64,000 nucleotides of DNA from Mesorhizobium ciceri WSM4083 (GCF_000519305.1 NZ_JAFG01000005.1:624018-688017); one strand, 5' to 3'. Counted from the stretch's first letter, positions 37,375-47,590 are shown. Translations and numbers: made by a program. Notes: generated by a model from the letters alone, not told the origin.

Positions 37375-38319
37375 ATGCTGAAATCCGCGAAAATACTGGC
37401 CATAGGCGGCGCCCATATCGACCGGCGCGGCCAGGTGTCCGGGGCTTACGTGCCCGCCGCCTCCAATCCCGGCACGATGCGCGAGGATGTCGGTGGCGGC
37501 GTCTTCAACGCCTTGCGCAGTGCCGTGCGGCGCGGCGTCTCCGCGTCGCTGATGTCGGTTCGCGGCGGCGATGCTGCCGCCGACACGGTGTCACGGGCCA
37601 TCGCCGAGGCAGGCATTGCCGACCTGTCGGCGGTCTTCCTCGACCGCACGACGCCGAGCTACACGGCGCTGATCGACAGCGAGGGCGAGCTCATCGTCGG
37701 CTTTGCCGACATGGCGCTCTATGATTTGGCGTTTCCCAAGCAGATCAGGCGCTCCAGGGTGCGAGAGGAAATCGCTGCCGCCGATGCGATCCTGTGCGAC
37801 GCCAACCTGCCCTCTTCGGCTCTGGAACGGCTGGTCGCGCTCGCCGCGGGCAAGCCGGTTTTCGCCATTGCCATCTCGCCGGCCAAAGTGGTGCGGTTGA
37901 TACCGGTGCTGAAGGAGCTCTCGCTGGTCTTCATGAACCGGCGCGAAGCCATGGTGCTGGCCGGCGTCGCCGCGAATGCCACGGAGCGCGAAGTCGTGGA
38001 CGGGTTGCGATGCAGCGGCCTCGTCAGCGGCGTGGTGACGGCGGGCGGCGGGCCCATGCTGGGCTTCGATGACGCCGGCGCCTTCTCGATCCTGCCGCCG
38101 CCGCCAAGAAAGGTCGCCGACGTCACCGGCGCCGGGGATGCGCTGGCGGGCGCAACGGTCGCCGCCTTGCTGCGGGGGCTGCCGCTGCGGGCAGCTCTGC
38201 GCGAAGGCATTGCCGGGGCGACACTTGCCATCGAAAGCGCCAACGCCGTTCCGGAGTTCACCGCGGCGAGCTTCGCGGAAGCGTTGGCTCTTGTGCCGGA
38301 TGCCAGGGAAGTGGCATGA
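37375..38319 (+). CDS. PfkB-family kinase, likely pseudouridine kinase PsuK
   Basis: A 314-residue ribokinase-fold enzyme. Family marks are I-G-G-A-H-I-D-R-R-G near the N terminus, G-G-G-V-F-N-A-L-R, and the C-terminal D-V-T-G-A-G-D-A-L-A-G-A motif with the catalytic Asp. PfkB kinases next to psuG phosphorylate pseudouridine, so PsuK is the best assignment; the sequence alone would allow other nucleosides. The Met before L-K-S-A-K-I-L-A-I is used. Divergent from recA; psuG follows after 72 bases. Confidence 0.88.
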   Translation: MLKSAKILAIGGAHIDRRGQVSGAYVPAASNPGTMREDVGGGVFNALRSAVRRGVSASLMSVRGGDAAADTVSRAIAEAGIADLSAVFLDRTTPSYTALIDSEGELIVGFADMALYDLAFPKQIRRSRVREEIAAADAILCDANLPSSALERLVALAAGKPVFAIAISPAKVVRLIPVLKELSLVFMNRREAMVLAGVAANATEREVVDGLRCSGLVSGVVTAGGGPMLGFDDAGAFSILPPPPRKVADVTGAGDALAGATVAALLRGLPLRAALREGIAGATLAIESANAVPEFTAASFAEALALVPDAREVA

Positions 38320-38391
38320 GACCGGCAAATTCATAGTGCCGGAGTTTTTCGCGCCCAAGTGGATGCGCTTCACTCCGGATTGGAGATAAAA

Positions 38392-39309
<918 letters not shown>

Positions 39310-39330
39310 GCCAGCGTCCCAAGGCTGGCA

Positions 39331-39654
39331 TCACTTCCCCGCCCGCCGCCCCGCCTCACAAGCCCGGCGTGCCCACACCGTCATCTCGTCGGGATCATCG
39401 AGCGCGCTGTCGGGAACGCTCCAGTAGGGCATGGCGACCAGCTTGCCGTGGCGCGAGCCGGTATAGGTCCATTGCGTGCATCCGGCGGCCTCGAACTCGG
39501 GGGCGCTTTGTTCGTCGGCCTTCAGCAGCAATTCTCCGCGCAGCACGATGGCGACGATGACGCCGTCGAAATAGATGCCCTTGCCGCCGAACAGTTTTCG
39601 GATGCTGACAGGGCCGAGGCCCTCGAACAGTTCGGCGATGCGCTCATTGTCCAT
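39331..39654 (-). CDS. TfoX/Sxy N-terminal domain protein
   Basis: A 107-residue protein with the TfoX N-terminal domain: I-A-E-L-F-E-G-L-G-P-V-S-I-R-K-L-F-G-G-K-G-I-Y-F-D-G, ending in Y-W-S-V-P-D-S-A-L-D-D-P-D. In Haemophilus full-length TfoX/Sxy controls competence; single-domain versions like this are common in alphaproteobacteria and their function is unknown. Convergent with psuG (21-bp gap). Confidence 0.9.
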   Translation of the reverse strand: MDNERIAELFEGLGPVSIRKLFGGKGIYFDGVIVAIVLRGELLLKADEQSAPEFEAAGCTQWTYTGSRHGKLVAMPYWSVPDSALDDPDEMTVWARRACEAGRRAGK

Positions 39655-39745
39655 GCCGCGATCATGTCACCGGCATTTGGCCTTGTCATCGCCGCAACCA
39701 AAATCATGCTGACAGGTTGTGTGAGGTCGATCGGAGTTTCCCGCC

Positions 39746-40243
39746 ATGCCCGTCCTGCTCAAAGGCTCCTGCCGCTGCAATGCCGTCCGTTTCGAGGTGG
39801 AGAGCCACACGCCGGCGCCGTTCATGCTGTGCTACTGCTCGATCTGCCGCAAGCAGCAGGGCGGCGGCGGGTTTGCCATCAATCTCGGTGCCGACAACGA
39901 GACACTGAACATCAGGGGCAAGCGCAGCCTCGGCGTCTTTCGGGCGGAGATCGAGGACGACGAGCATCCGCATTGCGAAATCTCGACCGGCGAGCGCAAT
40001 TTCTGCAAGAAATGTGGATCAGCCCTTTGGCTCTACGACCCGACATGGCCGGAGCTGGTGCATCCCTTCGCTTCGGCGATCGACAACGACCTGCCCATAC
40101 CGCCGAGCCGGGTGCACCTGATGCTGAAATACAAGGCGAACTGGGTTGAGCCGGTGGTTGGCAAGCACGACAAGGTCTTCGACGTCTATCCCGAGGAATC
40201 GATCGCCGACTGGCACAAGCGGACGGGCATGTGGGTGGATTAG
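39746..40243 (+). CDS. GFA family protein (Gfa-like zinc fold)
   Basis: A 165-residue protein of the Gfa-like superfamily, named after glutathione-dependent formaldehyde-activating enzyme. Zinc-binding Cys sets are C-R-C near the N terminus, C-Y-C-S-I-C-R (about residues 32-38) and C-K-K-C-G-S-A-L (about 90-97). Substrate unknown; many members are of uncertain activity. It is convergent with the sufA-like gene. Confidence 0.9.
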   Translation: MPVLLKGSCRCNAVRFEVESHTPAPFMLCYCSICRKQQGGGGFAINLGADNETLNIRGKRSLGVFRAEIEDDEHPHCEISTGERNFCKKCGSALWLYDPTWPELVHPFASAIDNDLPIPPSRVHLMLKYKANWVEPVVGKHDKVFDVYPEESIADWHKRTGMWVD

Positions 40244-40266
40244 CCCCGTAAACGGGCGAAGGAGGG

Positions 40267-40647
40267 TCAGGCGGAGGCGCGTGCCTCTGCCAGCGCCTTC
40301 AGGTCGGCCGGCTTCAGTTCGACGGATTCGCCGCAGCCGCAGGCCGAACTCTGGTTCGGATTGTGGAAGGTGAAGCCGGTGCGCAGCGTCGTCTGCTCGA
40401 AATCCATCTCGGTGCCGAACAGGAATAGCGCTGCCTCGGGCGCCACATAGACATGCGCGCCGTCGCGCTCGATATGGTCGTCCTTGGTATTGGGCTCGGT
40501 CACCAGATCGACCGTATATTCCATGCCGGCGCAGCCGCCCTTCTTGATGCCTAGGCGGATGCCGTGCGCGCTGTCGCGGGTGGCAACGATCTCCCGCACC
40601 CGGTCGGCGGCCTTTTCGGTCATCGTGATGACGGCGAAGCGTCCCAT
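40267..40647 (-). CDS. sufA: A-type iron-sulfur carrier SufA/IscA/ErpA
   Basis: A 126-residue HesB/IscA-fold protein that accepts and delivers iron-sulfur clusters. The three ligand Cys are in G-G-C-A-G-M-E-Y and S-A-C-G-C-G-E-S, the standard C-x(n)-C-x-C pattern. AAGGA lies 7 bases before the ATG at 40647; the short upstream extension is not conserved. It is the last gene of the minus-strand suf cluster, 105 bases after the DUF59 gene, so it probably belongs to the same transcript. The family assignment between SufA and ErpA is by context. Confidence 0.92.
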   Translation of the reverse strand: MGRFAVITMTEKAADRVREIVATRDSAHGIRLGIKKGGCAGMEYTVDLVTEPNTKDDHIERDGAHVYVAPEAALFLFGTEMDFEQTTLRTGFTFHNPNQSSACGCGESVELKPADLKALAEARASA

Positions 40648-40751
40648 GTTTTTCCTTCTCCATTCCATGCAGGTTCAAGGCCTGCCGAATGATTCCTCAC
40701 CTAAAATGGTGAAGTTTTATCCTTGGTGCAAGTGTGCCAGCCTCTGTCGGG

Positions 40752-41144
40752 CTAGTACCAACCCACCGCCACCTGCGCCTCTTCCGACATGCGGTCGGCC
40801 GACCATGGCGGGTCGAAAGTCATGTTGACCTCGACGCCGGACACGCCTTCGACGGCGCCGACGGCATTCTCCACCCAGCCGGGCATTTCGCCGGCGACAG
40901 GGCAGCCCGGAGCGGTCAGCGTCATGTCGATCTTGACCGAGCGGTTGTCCTCGATGTCGATCTTGTAGATCAGGCCGAGCTCGTAGATATCGGCCGGGAT
41001 TTCCGGATCGTAGACCGTCTTCAGCGCCGAGACGATGTCGTCGGTCAGCCGCGCCAGCTCGTCGGCTGGAATGGCCGATCCCGAAACCAGCGCATTGGGC
41101 GCGGTTTCCGGAGTGGTCTCGGCAGCGATGCTTGCATCATCCAT
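40752..41144 (-). CDS. sufT: SufT-like DUF59/MIP18 family Fe-S assembly protein
   Basis: A 130-residue protein with the DUF59/MIP18 domain after an N-terminal Ala/Thr/Glu-rich stretch of about 30 residues. The key motif is V-Y-D-P-E-I-P-A-D-I-Y-E-L-G-L-I-Y, then L-T-A-P-G-C-P-V-A-G-E with a conserved Cys, and V-N-M-T-F-D-P-P-W. SufT-type proteins assist maturation of Fe-S proteins, especially with suf genes. It starts about 20 bases past sufS and ends upstream of sufA. Confidence 0.9.
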   Translation of the reverse strand: MDDASIAAETTPETAPNALVSGSAIPADELARLTDDIVSALKTVYDPEIPADIYELGLIYKIDIEDNRSVKIDMTLTAPGCPVAGEMPGWVENAVGAVEGVSGVEVNMTFDPPWSADRMSEEAQVAVGWY

Positions 41145-41165
41145 GGTCGTCACCCAAAAAACTCG

Positions 41166-42410
41166 TCATCCGAAGAATTTGCGCGCTTTTTCAAGCGCCT
41201 CGGCCAAAGCGTCGACTTCGGCCCTGGTATTATACATGCCGAACGATGCCCTGCATGTGGAGGTTACACCAAACCGTTTCAACAGCGGCTGGGCGCAATG
41301 CGTGCCGGCGCGGACTGCAACGCCTTGCCTGTCTATCACCATCGACACGTCGTGCGCATGAATGCCTTGCAGCTCGAACGAGATGATGGCGCCCTTGCCG
41401 GGCGCATCGCCGAAGATGCGCAGCGAGTTGATGGCGCGCAGCCGCTCATGCGCGTAGTTCTTGAGGTCTTCCTCGTGTGCGGCGATGCGCTCGCGGCCGA
41501 TCGTTTCCATATAATCGAGCGCGGCACCGAGCCCGATCGCCTGGACTATCGGCGGCGTGCCGGCCTCGAAGCGGTGCGGTGGCTCGTTGTAGGTGACGAT
41601 GTCTTCCGTCACCTCCTCGATCATCTCGCCGCCGCCCATGAAGGGCCGCATGCCGGACAGAATGTCCTTCTTGCCGTAGAGCACGCCGATGCCCGACGGG
41701 CCATAAACCTTGTGCCCGGTGAAGACGAAGAAGTCGCAGTCGAGATCCTGCACATCGATCGGCATATGCACGGCGCTCTGGCTGCCGTCGACCAGCACCG
41801 GAATGCCACGCGCATGCGCGATCCGCACGATCTCCTTGATCGGCGTCACCGTGCCCAGCGCATTCGACATCTGTGTGATGGCGACCAGCTTGGTGCGGTC
41901 GGTCAGCCGCTTCTCGAATTCCTCGATGTGGAAGACGCCGAGATCGTCGACCGGCACCCAGACCAGCTTGGCGCCCTGCCGCTCGCGGATGAAATGCCAC
42001 GGCACGATGTTGGAGTGGTGCTCCATGATCGACAGCACGATCTCGTCGCCCTCGCCGATGTTGGGCATGCCATAGCCATAGGCGACCGTGTTGATGGCCG
42101 AGGTTGTGTTCGACGTGAAGATGATGTTGTCGGTGCTCGGCGCATTGAGGAAGCGGCGCACCGTCTCTCGCGCCTTTTCGTAGGCATCGGTCGCGGCGTT
42201 GGACAGGAAATGCAGGCCGCGATGGACGTTGGCGTATTCTTGGCTATAGGCGTGCTGGATGGCGTCGAGCACCGCCTGCGGCTTTTGTGCCGAGGCGCCA
42301 TTGTCGAGATAGACCAGCTTCTTGCCATAGACTTCCCGCGACAGGATCGGGAAATCGCGGCGGATCGCTTCGACGTCGTAGAAATCTCCGATCTTGCCCG
42401 GTGCGTTCAT
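41166..42410 (-). CDS. sufS: Cysteine desulfurase SufS
   Basis: A 414-residue class II cysteine desulfurase that takes sulfur from cysteine for cluster building. PLP lysine is K234 in T-G-H-K-V-Y-G-P; the persulfide-forming Cys is C372 in R-A-G-T-H-C-A-Q-P. The Met before N-A-P-G-K-I begins 4 bases after the sufD stop. No sufE gene is visible in the window, so the sulfur acceptor must be encoded elsewhere or be SufU-like. Class II enzymes normally need such an activator. Confidence 0.96.
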   Translation of the reverse strand: MNAPGKIGDFYDVEAIRRDFPILSREVYGKKLVYLDNGASAQKPQAVLDAIQHAYSQEYANVHRGLHFLSNAATDAYEKARETVRRFLNAPSTDNIIFTSNTTSAINTVAYGYGMPNIGEGDEIVLSIMEHHSNIVPWHFIRERQGAKLVWVPVDDLGVFHIEEFEKRLTDRTKLVAITQMSNALGTVTPIKEIVRIAHARGIPVLVDGSQSAVHMPIDVQDLDCDFFVFTGHKVYGPSGIGVLYGKKDILSGMRPFMGGGEMIEEVTEDIVTYNEPPHRFEAGTPPIVQAIGLGAALDYMETIGRERIAAHEEDLKNYAHERLRAINSLRIFGDAPGKGAIISFELQGIHAHDVSMVIDRQGVAVRAGTHCAQPLLKRFGVTSTCRASFGMYNTRAEVDALAEALEKARKFFG

Positions 42411-42414
42411 CAAA

Positions 42415-43683
42415 TCACCCGTGCGCCGCGAACCAGTCGTCGAGCCGCGCCTCCAGCGCCTCGACGATCGCTTCATCGTCCAGTTCCTCGATCACCTCGG
42501 CGACGAACGCCTTCACGAGCAAGCCCCGCGCGCTTTTCTCGTCGACGCCACGCGCCATCAGGTAGAACAGATGGTTGTGGTCGATTTCGGTGACCGTCGC
42601 GCCATGGCCGCAAATCACGTCGTCGGCGAAGATTTCAAGCTCCGGCTTGGTCGAGAATTCGCCGTCATCCGACAGCAGCAGCGTGTTGCAGGCCATCTTG
42701 GCGTTGGTCTTCTGCGCATATTGATGGACGTTGATGCGACCCTGGAAGACGCCGCGCGCCTTGCCCGTCACCACGTTGCGGATAACTTCCGTCGAGGTCG
42801 TGTGCGGCACGGCATGGTCGAGCACCATGGTCACGTCGGTATGGGTGTCACCGGCCAAAAGGTTGATGCCGCGCAGTTTGAAATCGGCGCCTTCGCCAGT
42901 CGTCCTGACCATGATCTCCTGGCGCACCAGTCTGCCGCCGGCGTTCATGACAAACAACGTCAGTTTCGCATTCTTGCCGATATGGGCCTTGAACTGCGCC
43001 AGATGCGTCGCCGTTTCCGGCTGCTCCTGGACGATCAGCCACGTCACCTCGGCGCCCTCGCCGAGCACCAGCTGGCTGACCGAGCTGCCCAAGGCAGCGC
43101 CGTCACCCGTCTGACGTTCGACGATGACGGCCTTGGCGCCGGCGCCGACACGAACGGCCAGGCGCACATGGGTCTGTCCGCCGGCCTGCAGGTTCTGCAG
43201 CTCGACCGGCTTTTCAAGTTCCACACCATCGGCGATGTCGACAAAATACCCGTCGGCGACGAAAGCCGTGTTCAGCGCGCCGATGGCGTCGTCGCTGCCA
43301 TAGGGATCGAGCCCAGCTGCTGCGCTGCCGTCGATCAGCTTTTCCGACAGGCGCTGGAAAGAGACGCCTTCAGGAGCCGGCACTTTGGCGTCGGACTTGC
43401 CGTTCAGGATCGATGCCACAGTGGAACCGTCGACGATCGGTGCAATGGCTTTGGCCATGGCGGCCGGGTCGAAGTCCGGCACGGTATTCAGCAGCCGGCG
43501 CAGGTCGGTGTAATGCCAGGATTCGACACGCCGCGTCGGCAGGCCGTGCTTGATCGTCTCGATGGCGTCGTCGCGCTTCAGCATCACCGCGCCGTCACCC
43601 GGCAGCAGCGACAGCCGGTCGCCGAACGCGTCGATCAACGCCGTCTCGGCCGGTGTCCGCTGCGGTTGTGTGTGCATGTTCAT
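42415..43683 (-). CDS. sufD: Fe-S scaffold subunit SufD
   Basis: A 422-residue SufD, the paralogous partner of SufB in the SufBC2D scaffold; it helps iron entry and cluster assembly. The C-terminal beta-helix core has C-G-H-G-A-T-V-T-E-I-D (with the conserved His) and L-F-Y-L-M-A-R-G-V-D-E-K-S-A-R. AGAGGT lies 8 bases before the ATG at 43683; a start 6 codons earlier is open but would almost touch sufC. Upstream gene is sufC, 19 bases away. Confidence 0.93.
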   Translation of the reverse strand: MNMHTQPQRTPAETALIDAFGDRLSLLPGDGAVMLKRDDAIETIKHGLPTRRVESWHYTDLRRLLNTVPDFDPAAMAKAIAPIVDGSTVASILNGKSDAKVPAPEGVSFQRLSEKLIDGSAAAGLDPYGSDDAIGALNTAFVADGYFVDIADGVELEKPVELQNLQAGGQTHVRLAVRVGAGAKAVIVERQTGDGAALGSSVSQLVLGEGAEVTWLIVQEQPETATHLAQFKAHIGKNAKLTLFVMNAGGRLVRQEIMVRTTGEGADFKLRGINLLAGDTHTDVTMVLDHAVPHTTSTEVIRNVVTGKARGVFQGRINVHQYAQKTNAKMACNTLLLSDDGEFSTKPELEIFADDVICGHGATVTEIDHNHLFYLMARGVDEKSARGLLVKAFVAEVIEELDDEAIVEALEARLDDWFAAHG

Positions 43684-43702
43684 CGGTATTACCTCTGGCA
43701 TC

Positions 43703-44458
43703 TCACGCGGCTTCGCCGATCACGCCGGCATAGCCATTGGCTTCCAGGTCGAGCGCCAGCGACTTGTCGCCTGACTTGATGACCTGGCCCTTGTAGAGCA
43801 CGTGCACGGTGTCGGGCACGATGTGCTCAAGCAGGCGCTGGTAGTGGGTGATCACCAGGAACGCCCGGTCCGGCGCGCGCAGCGCGTTGACGCCGTCGGA
43901 CACGATCTTCAGCGCATCGATGTCGAGGCCAGAATCGGTCTCGTCGAGCACGCACAATTTCGGCTCCAGCAGCTTCATCTGCAGGATCTCGGCGCGCTTC
44001 TTCTCGCCGCCGGAGAAGCCTACATTGAGCGGCCGCTTGAGCATCGCCATGTCCATGCTGAGCGAGGCGGCGGCTTCCTTCACGCGCTTCAGGAATTCCG
44101 GGATCTTCAGCGGTTCCTCGCCACGTGCCTTGCGCTGCTCGTTCATCGCCACTTTCAGGAATTCCATGGTGGCAACGCCCGGTATCTCCATCGGATACTG
44201 GAAAGCGAGGAAGATGCCTGACGTGGCGCGCTCGGCCGGATCCATTTCGAGGATCGACTGGCCGTTGTAGAGGATGTCGCCTTCGGTGACCTCATAGTCC
44301 TCGCGGCCGGCGAGGATGTAGGACAGCGTCGACTTGCCCGAGCCGTTCGGCCCCATGATCGCGGCGACCTCACCGGCCTTCACCGTCAGGTTCAAGCCGC
44401 GGATGATTTCGGTGCCGTCATCGACGATGCGGGCGTGCAGATTCTTGATCTCAAGCAT
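43703..44458 (-). CDS. sufC: Fe-S assembly ATPase SufC
   Basis: A 251-residue ABC-type ATPase, cytoplasmic, that drives the conformational change of SufBD. Walker A is G-P-N-G-S-G-K-S-T (36-44), the signature F-S-G-G-E-K-K-R (148-155), and Walker B ends in L-C-V-L-D-E-T-D-S-G-L-D near 168-179; the ET-D-S-G-L-D form is specific to SufC. It lies between sufB and sufD, the usual order. Confidence 0.97.
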   Translation of the reverse strand: MLEIKNLHARIVDDGTEIIRGLNLTVKAGEVAAIMGPNGSGKSTLSYILAGREDYEVTEGDILYNGQSILEMDPAERATSGIFLAFQYPMEIPGVATMEFLKVAMNEQRKARGEEPLKIPEFLKRVKEAAASLSMDMAMLKRPLNVGFSGGEKKRAEILQMKLLEPKLCVLDETDSGLDIDALKIVSDGVNALRAPDRAFLVITHYQRLLEHIVPDTVHVLYKGQVIKSGDKSLALDLEANGYAGVIGEAA

Positions 44459-44485
44459 TCTTTTGTTTCCTGAATATGTATCCGG

Positions 44486-46003
44486 TCAGCCGACCGAGCC
44501 CTCAAGCGAGATACCAATCAGCTTCTGCGCTTCGACAGCGAATTCCATCGGCAGCTGCTGGATGACGTCCTTGACGAAACCATTGACGATCAGCGCAATT
44601 GCTTCCTCTTCGGGGATGCCGCGCTGCATGACGTAGAATTTCTGGTCCTCGGAAATCTTCGAGGTCGTCGCTTCGTGCTCGAACTGCGCCGTCGAGTTCT
44701 TGGCTTCCATGTATGGCACGGTGTGCGCGCCGCACTGGTCGCCGATCAGCAGCGAGTCGCAGTTGGTGAAGTTGCGGGCGTTGGTCGCCTTGCGGTGCGC
44801 CGAGACCTGGCCGCGATAGGTGTTCTGCGAGAAGCCGGCGGCGATGCCCTTGGAGATGATGCGGCTCGACGTGTTCTTGCCGAGGTGGATCATCTTGGTG
44901 CCGCTGTCGACCTGCTGATAGCCGTTCGATACCGCAATCGAATAGAACTCACCTTGGGAATCGTCACCGCGCAGGATGCAGCTCGGATATTTCCAGGTGA
45001 TCGCCGAACCTGTCTCGACCTGCGTCCACGAGATCTTGGAGCGGTCGCCACGGCAGTCGCCGCGCTTGGTGACGAAATTGTAGATGCCCCCCTTGCCCTC
45101 GGCGTCGCCGGGGTACCAGTTCTGCACCGTCGAGTATTTGATCTCGGCATCGTCGAGCGCCACCAGTTCGACGACGGCGGCATGCAACTGGTTCTCGTCG
45201 CGTTGCGGCGCCGTGCAGCCTTCGAGATAGGAGACGTAAGCCCCCTCCTCGGCGATGATCAGCGTGCGCTCGAACTGGCCGGTGTTCTTCTCGTTCATGC
45301 GGAAATAGGTCGACAGCTCCATCGGGCAGCGCACGCCCTTGGGCACGAAGACGAACGAGCCGTCGGTGAAGACAGCGGAATTCAGCGTGGCGTAGTAATT
45401 GTCGGAGGTCGGCACGACCGAGCCGAGATATTTCTTCACCAGCTCCGGATGCTCGCGGATAGCTTCCGAGATCGAGCAGAAGATGACGCCGGCCTGCGCC
45501 AGCTCCTTCTTGAAGGTGGTGACGACGGAGACGGAATCGAACACGGCATCGACGGCGACGCGGCCCGATTTGTAGACATTGTCGCTGACTTCCTCGAGTT
45601 CCGAGGCGTCGGTCTTCTGCACGCCGGCAAGGATTTCCTGCTCGCGCAGCGGAATGCCGAGCTTCTCGTAGACCTTCAAGAGTTCGGGATCGACATCGCT
45701 CAGCGAAGTCGGGCCGGGCGTGCTCTTGGGCGCCGCGTAGAAGTAGATGTCCTGGAAATCGATCTTGGGATAGTGGACGCGCGCCCAGGTCGGCTCGTCA
45801 AGCGTCAGCCAGCGGCGATACGCTTCCAGACGCCATTCCAGCATCCAGGACGGTTCGTCCTTCTTGGCCGAAATGAAACGGATGATATCTTCGCTGAGGC
45901 CCTTGGGGGCCTTATCGACAGCGATTTCGGTCTGGAATCCGTATTTGTATTGGTCGACGTCGATCTTTCGGACCCGATCGATCGTGTCCTGCACAGCAGG
46001 CAT
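44486..46003 (-). CDS. sufB: Fe-S scaffold subunit SufB
   Basis: A 505-residue SufB, the main scaffold on which clusters form. Key C-terminal elements are [17 protein letters not shown] with the Cys ligands, [13 protein letters not shown], and R-G-I-P-E-E-E-A. The N-terminal helical part with [12 protein letters not shown] is standard. The 187-bp gap to the IscS-like gene upstream contains an 8-bp inverted repeat (GTTTCATA/TATGAAAC, 46100 and 46141) and an A/T-rich TATATG, so sufB may have an extra promoter. Confidence 0.97.
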   Translation of the reverse strand: MPAVQDTIDRVRKIDVDQYKYGFQTEIAVDKAPKGLSEDIIRFISAKKDEPSWMLEWRLEAYRRWLTLDEPTWARVHYPKIDFQDIYFYAAPKSTPGPTSLSDVDPELLKVYEKLGIPLREQEILAGVQKTDASELEEVSDNVYKSGRVAVDAVFDSVSVVTTFKKELAQAGVIFCSISEAIREHPELVKKYLGSVVPTSDNYYATLNSAVFTDGSFVFVPKGVRCPMELSTYFRMNEKNTGQFERTLIIAEEGAYVSYLEGCTAPQRDENQLHAAVVELVALDDAEIKYSTVQNWYPGDAEGKGGIYNFVTKRGDCRGDRSKISWTQVETGSAITWKYPSCILRGDDSQGEFYSIAVSNGYQQVDSGTKMIHLGKNTSSRIISKGIAAGFSQNTYRGQVSAHRKATNARNFTNCDSLLIGDQCGAHTVPYMEAKNSTAQFEHEATTSKISEDQKFYVMQRGIPEEEAIALIVNGFVKDVIQQLPMEFAVEAQKLIGISLEGSVG

Positions 46004-46190
46004 ATGCGTTCTCCATCCACGCCGGGGTCAAGGCCCGACAGTTTTCAAACTATGGCACCGCCAAAAACGAACCCCAAAAAGGCGCTCGCGGCAGCGTAAG
46101 TTTCATATAGTGCGCTTCGACCGGAAATTCACCCGGCCAGTATGAAACGCACGGCTCTACCAGGCCGAAAGGCCCAAATTCGTCCAACCG

Positions 46191-47354
46191 CTACGCGGCC
46201 CGTTCTCTATCCGCCCTACGTGCGGCAATAGCCGCAAGCGCGGTGCGGAAAAGCTCAACGTCTTCCGCGCCGGTCGCCGGTCCGATCGACACCCGCAAGG
46301 CGCCGAGACTGTCACCGCAGCCCATTGCTTTCAGCACATGGCTCGGTCCGACCTTGCCCGACGAACAGGCGGAGCCGGCCGACAGCGCTACACCGGCCAG
46401 ATCGAAGGCGATCTGCGCGGTTTCGGCTTTGACGCCCGCAATAGCGAAGAATGCCGTGTTGGCAAGCCTTGGCGCACCGGTTCCAAAGATTTCCGCGTCC
46501 GGCACGAGCGTTTTCACGATGGCTTCGATCTCGTCGCGGCGCCGGCGCACCGCATCCATGGCCGGCAATCCGGCCAGGGCCTCGCGGGCGGCCGCGCCAA
46601 AACCGGCAATGGCAGCCAGGTTTTCAGTGCCGCCGCGATGGCCCTTTTCCTGGCCGCCGCCATTGATCAACGGCTTCGGCATCATCAAATCGGAAGCCGC
46701 GACGATGGCGCCGACGCCCTTGGGGCCACCGATCTTGTGCGAGGACAGAATCAGATAATCGGCGTAACCCGCTGATAGATCGGTCGAAACACGCCCTACG
46801 GCCTGCACGGCGTCGACAATGAGGATGCCGCCCGCCGCCTTGACGATCGCGGCGATGCGATCGATCGGCTGGATGACCCCGGTCTCGTTGTTGGCGGCGT
46901 GGATGGCGACCAGCGGCAGGCCCTCGCTCTTGTCGTGACCGCCGAGCGCCGACGCCAAGGCGCCGAGATCGGCGATGCCGTTGGCGTCGACACCGATCCG
47001 GGTAACCTGCGCTGCCGGGAAGTGTCCGCCGTTCAACAGGCAGGGATGATCGGCCTCCGACACGTAAAGCCGGCTCATACGCACCGTGCCGCGCCCCATC
47101 CGCCAGTCGGGTGACAGCAGCGTCGAGGCTGCTTCCGTGGCGCCGGAGGTGAACACGACATGCTCGGGCTTGGCGTTGACGAGCGCCGCCACGTCACGCC
47201 TGGCGGTTTCGATCAGACGGCGGGCGGCGCGCCCTTCGGCGTGAACCGATGACGGATTGGCGGCGACGTCAAGAGCCGCGACCATAGCTTCGCGGGCCGC
47301 GGCAAGCAGCGGCGCACTGGCATTATAATCGAGATAGGCGCGTTTTGCGGCCAT
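46191..47354 (-). CDS. IscS/NifS-type (class I) cysteine desulfurase
   Basis: A 387-residue class I cysteine desulfurase, distinct from SufS. N-terminal Y-L-D-Y-N-A-S-A-P-L is typical; the PLP lysine is K207 in S-S-H-K-I-G-G-P-K-G and the active Cys is C330 in S-A-G-S-A-C-S-S-G-K. It is the first gene of the suf cluster, a placement seen in Rhizobiales. Having both classes in one operon suggests that this enzyme can feed SufB directly while SufS needs a partner. The promoter upstream carries an iron-control-like palindrome. Confidence 0.95.
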   Translation of the reverse strand: MAAKRAYLDYNASAPLLAAAREAMVAALDVAANPSSVHAEGRAARRLIETARRDVAALVNAKPEHVVFTSGATEAASTLLSPDWRMGRGTVRMSRLYVSEADHPCLLNGGHFPAAQVTRIGVDANGIADLGALASALGGHDKSEGLPLVAIHAANNETGVIQPIDRIAAIVKAAGGILIVDAVQAVGRVSTDLSAGYADYLILSSHKIGGPKGVGAIVAASDLMMPKPLINGGGQEKGHRGGTENLAAIAGFGAAAREALAGLPAMDAVRRRRDEIEAIVKTLVPDAEIFGTGAPRLANTAFFAIAGVKAETAQIAFDLAGVALSAGSACSSGKVGPSHVLKAMGCGDSLGALRVSIGPATGAEDVELFRTALAAIAARRADRERAA

Positions 47355-47485
47355 TTTCGTCCGTCAAGTCCCGTCAGAAGCCATTCCGCTGTCGTATGGC
47401 GTTATTTCCTTGAAATTCCAAGGCGAGCCGTCCTATTTACGCGGCTTGCGGCGCGGGTGGCCGGGCTCGATGTCTTGCCACCCAG

Positions 47486-47502
47486 TTTTGAACAATTCTA
47501 AA
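47486..47502. promoter_or_regulatory. Irr/ICE-like palindrome
   Basis: TTTTGAA-CAA-TTCTAAA differs at one base from TTTAGAA-N3-TTCTAAA, which I recall as the ICE-type site of the haem-dependent iron regulator Irr in Rhizobiales. It covers the expected transcription start of the suf cluster (about 47500), so binding should repress. Assignment to Irr is from consensus memory. Confidence 0.62.
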
Positions 47503-47506
47503 CTAG

Positions 47507-47535
47507 CTTCTAAGAAGACGCTCGCCCTGCGTCAA
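47507..47535 (-). promoter_or_regulatory. Likely promoter of the suf cluster
   Basis: On the minus strand TTGACG (47530-47535) and TAGAAG (47507-47512) are separated by 17 bases. RNA would start near 47500, leaving a leader of about 145 bases before the IscS-like start. The remainder of the 236-bp gap shows no other clear element. Confidence 0.6.
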
Positions 47536-47590
47536 GGCCAGAGGAAACGTTCCAGGCACCGCGCATTCGTATTACCCAGTGGAGTATTTT

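Noticed and set aside
40734-46099. Three long plus-strand frames antisense to the suf genes (up to 619 codons)
   Set aside because: All lie opposite intact sufB, sufC, sufD and sufS with full motifs; no independent support.
46100-46148. GTTTCATA/TATGAAAC inverted repeat before sufB as a regulator site
   Set aside because: The arms are short and 33 bases apart, with no known motif; noted under sufB but not strong enough to list as a site.
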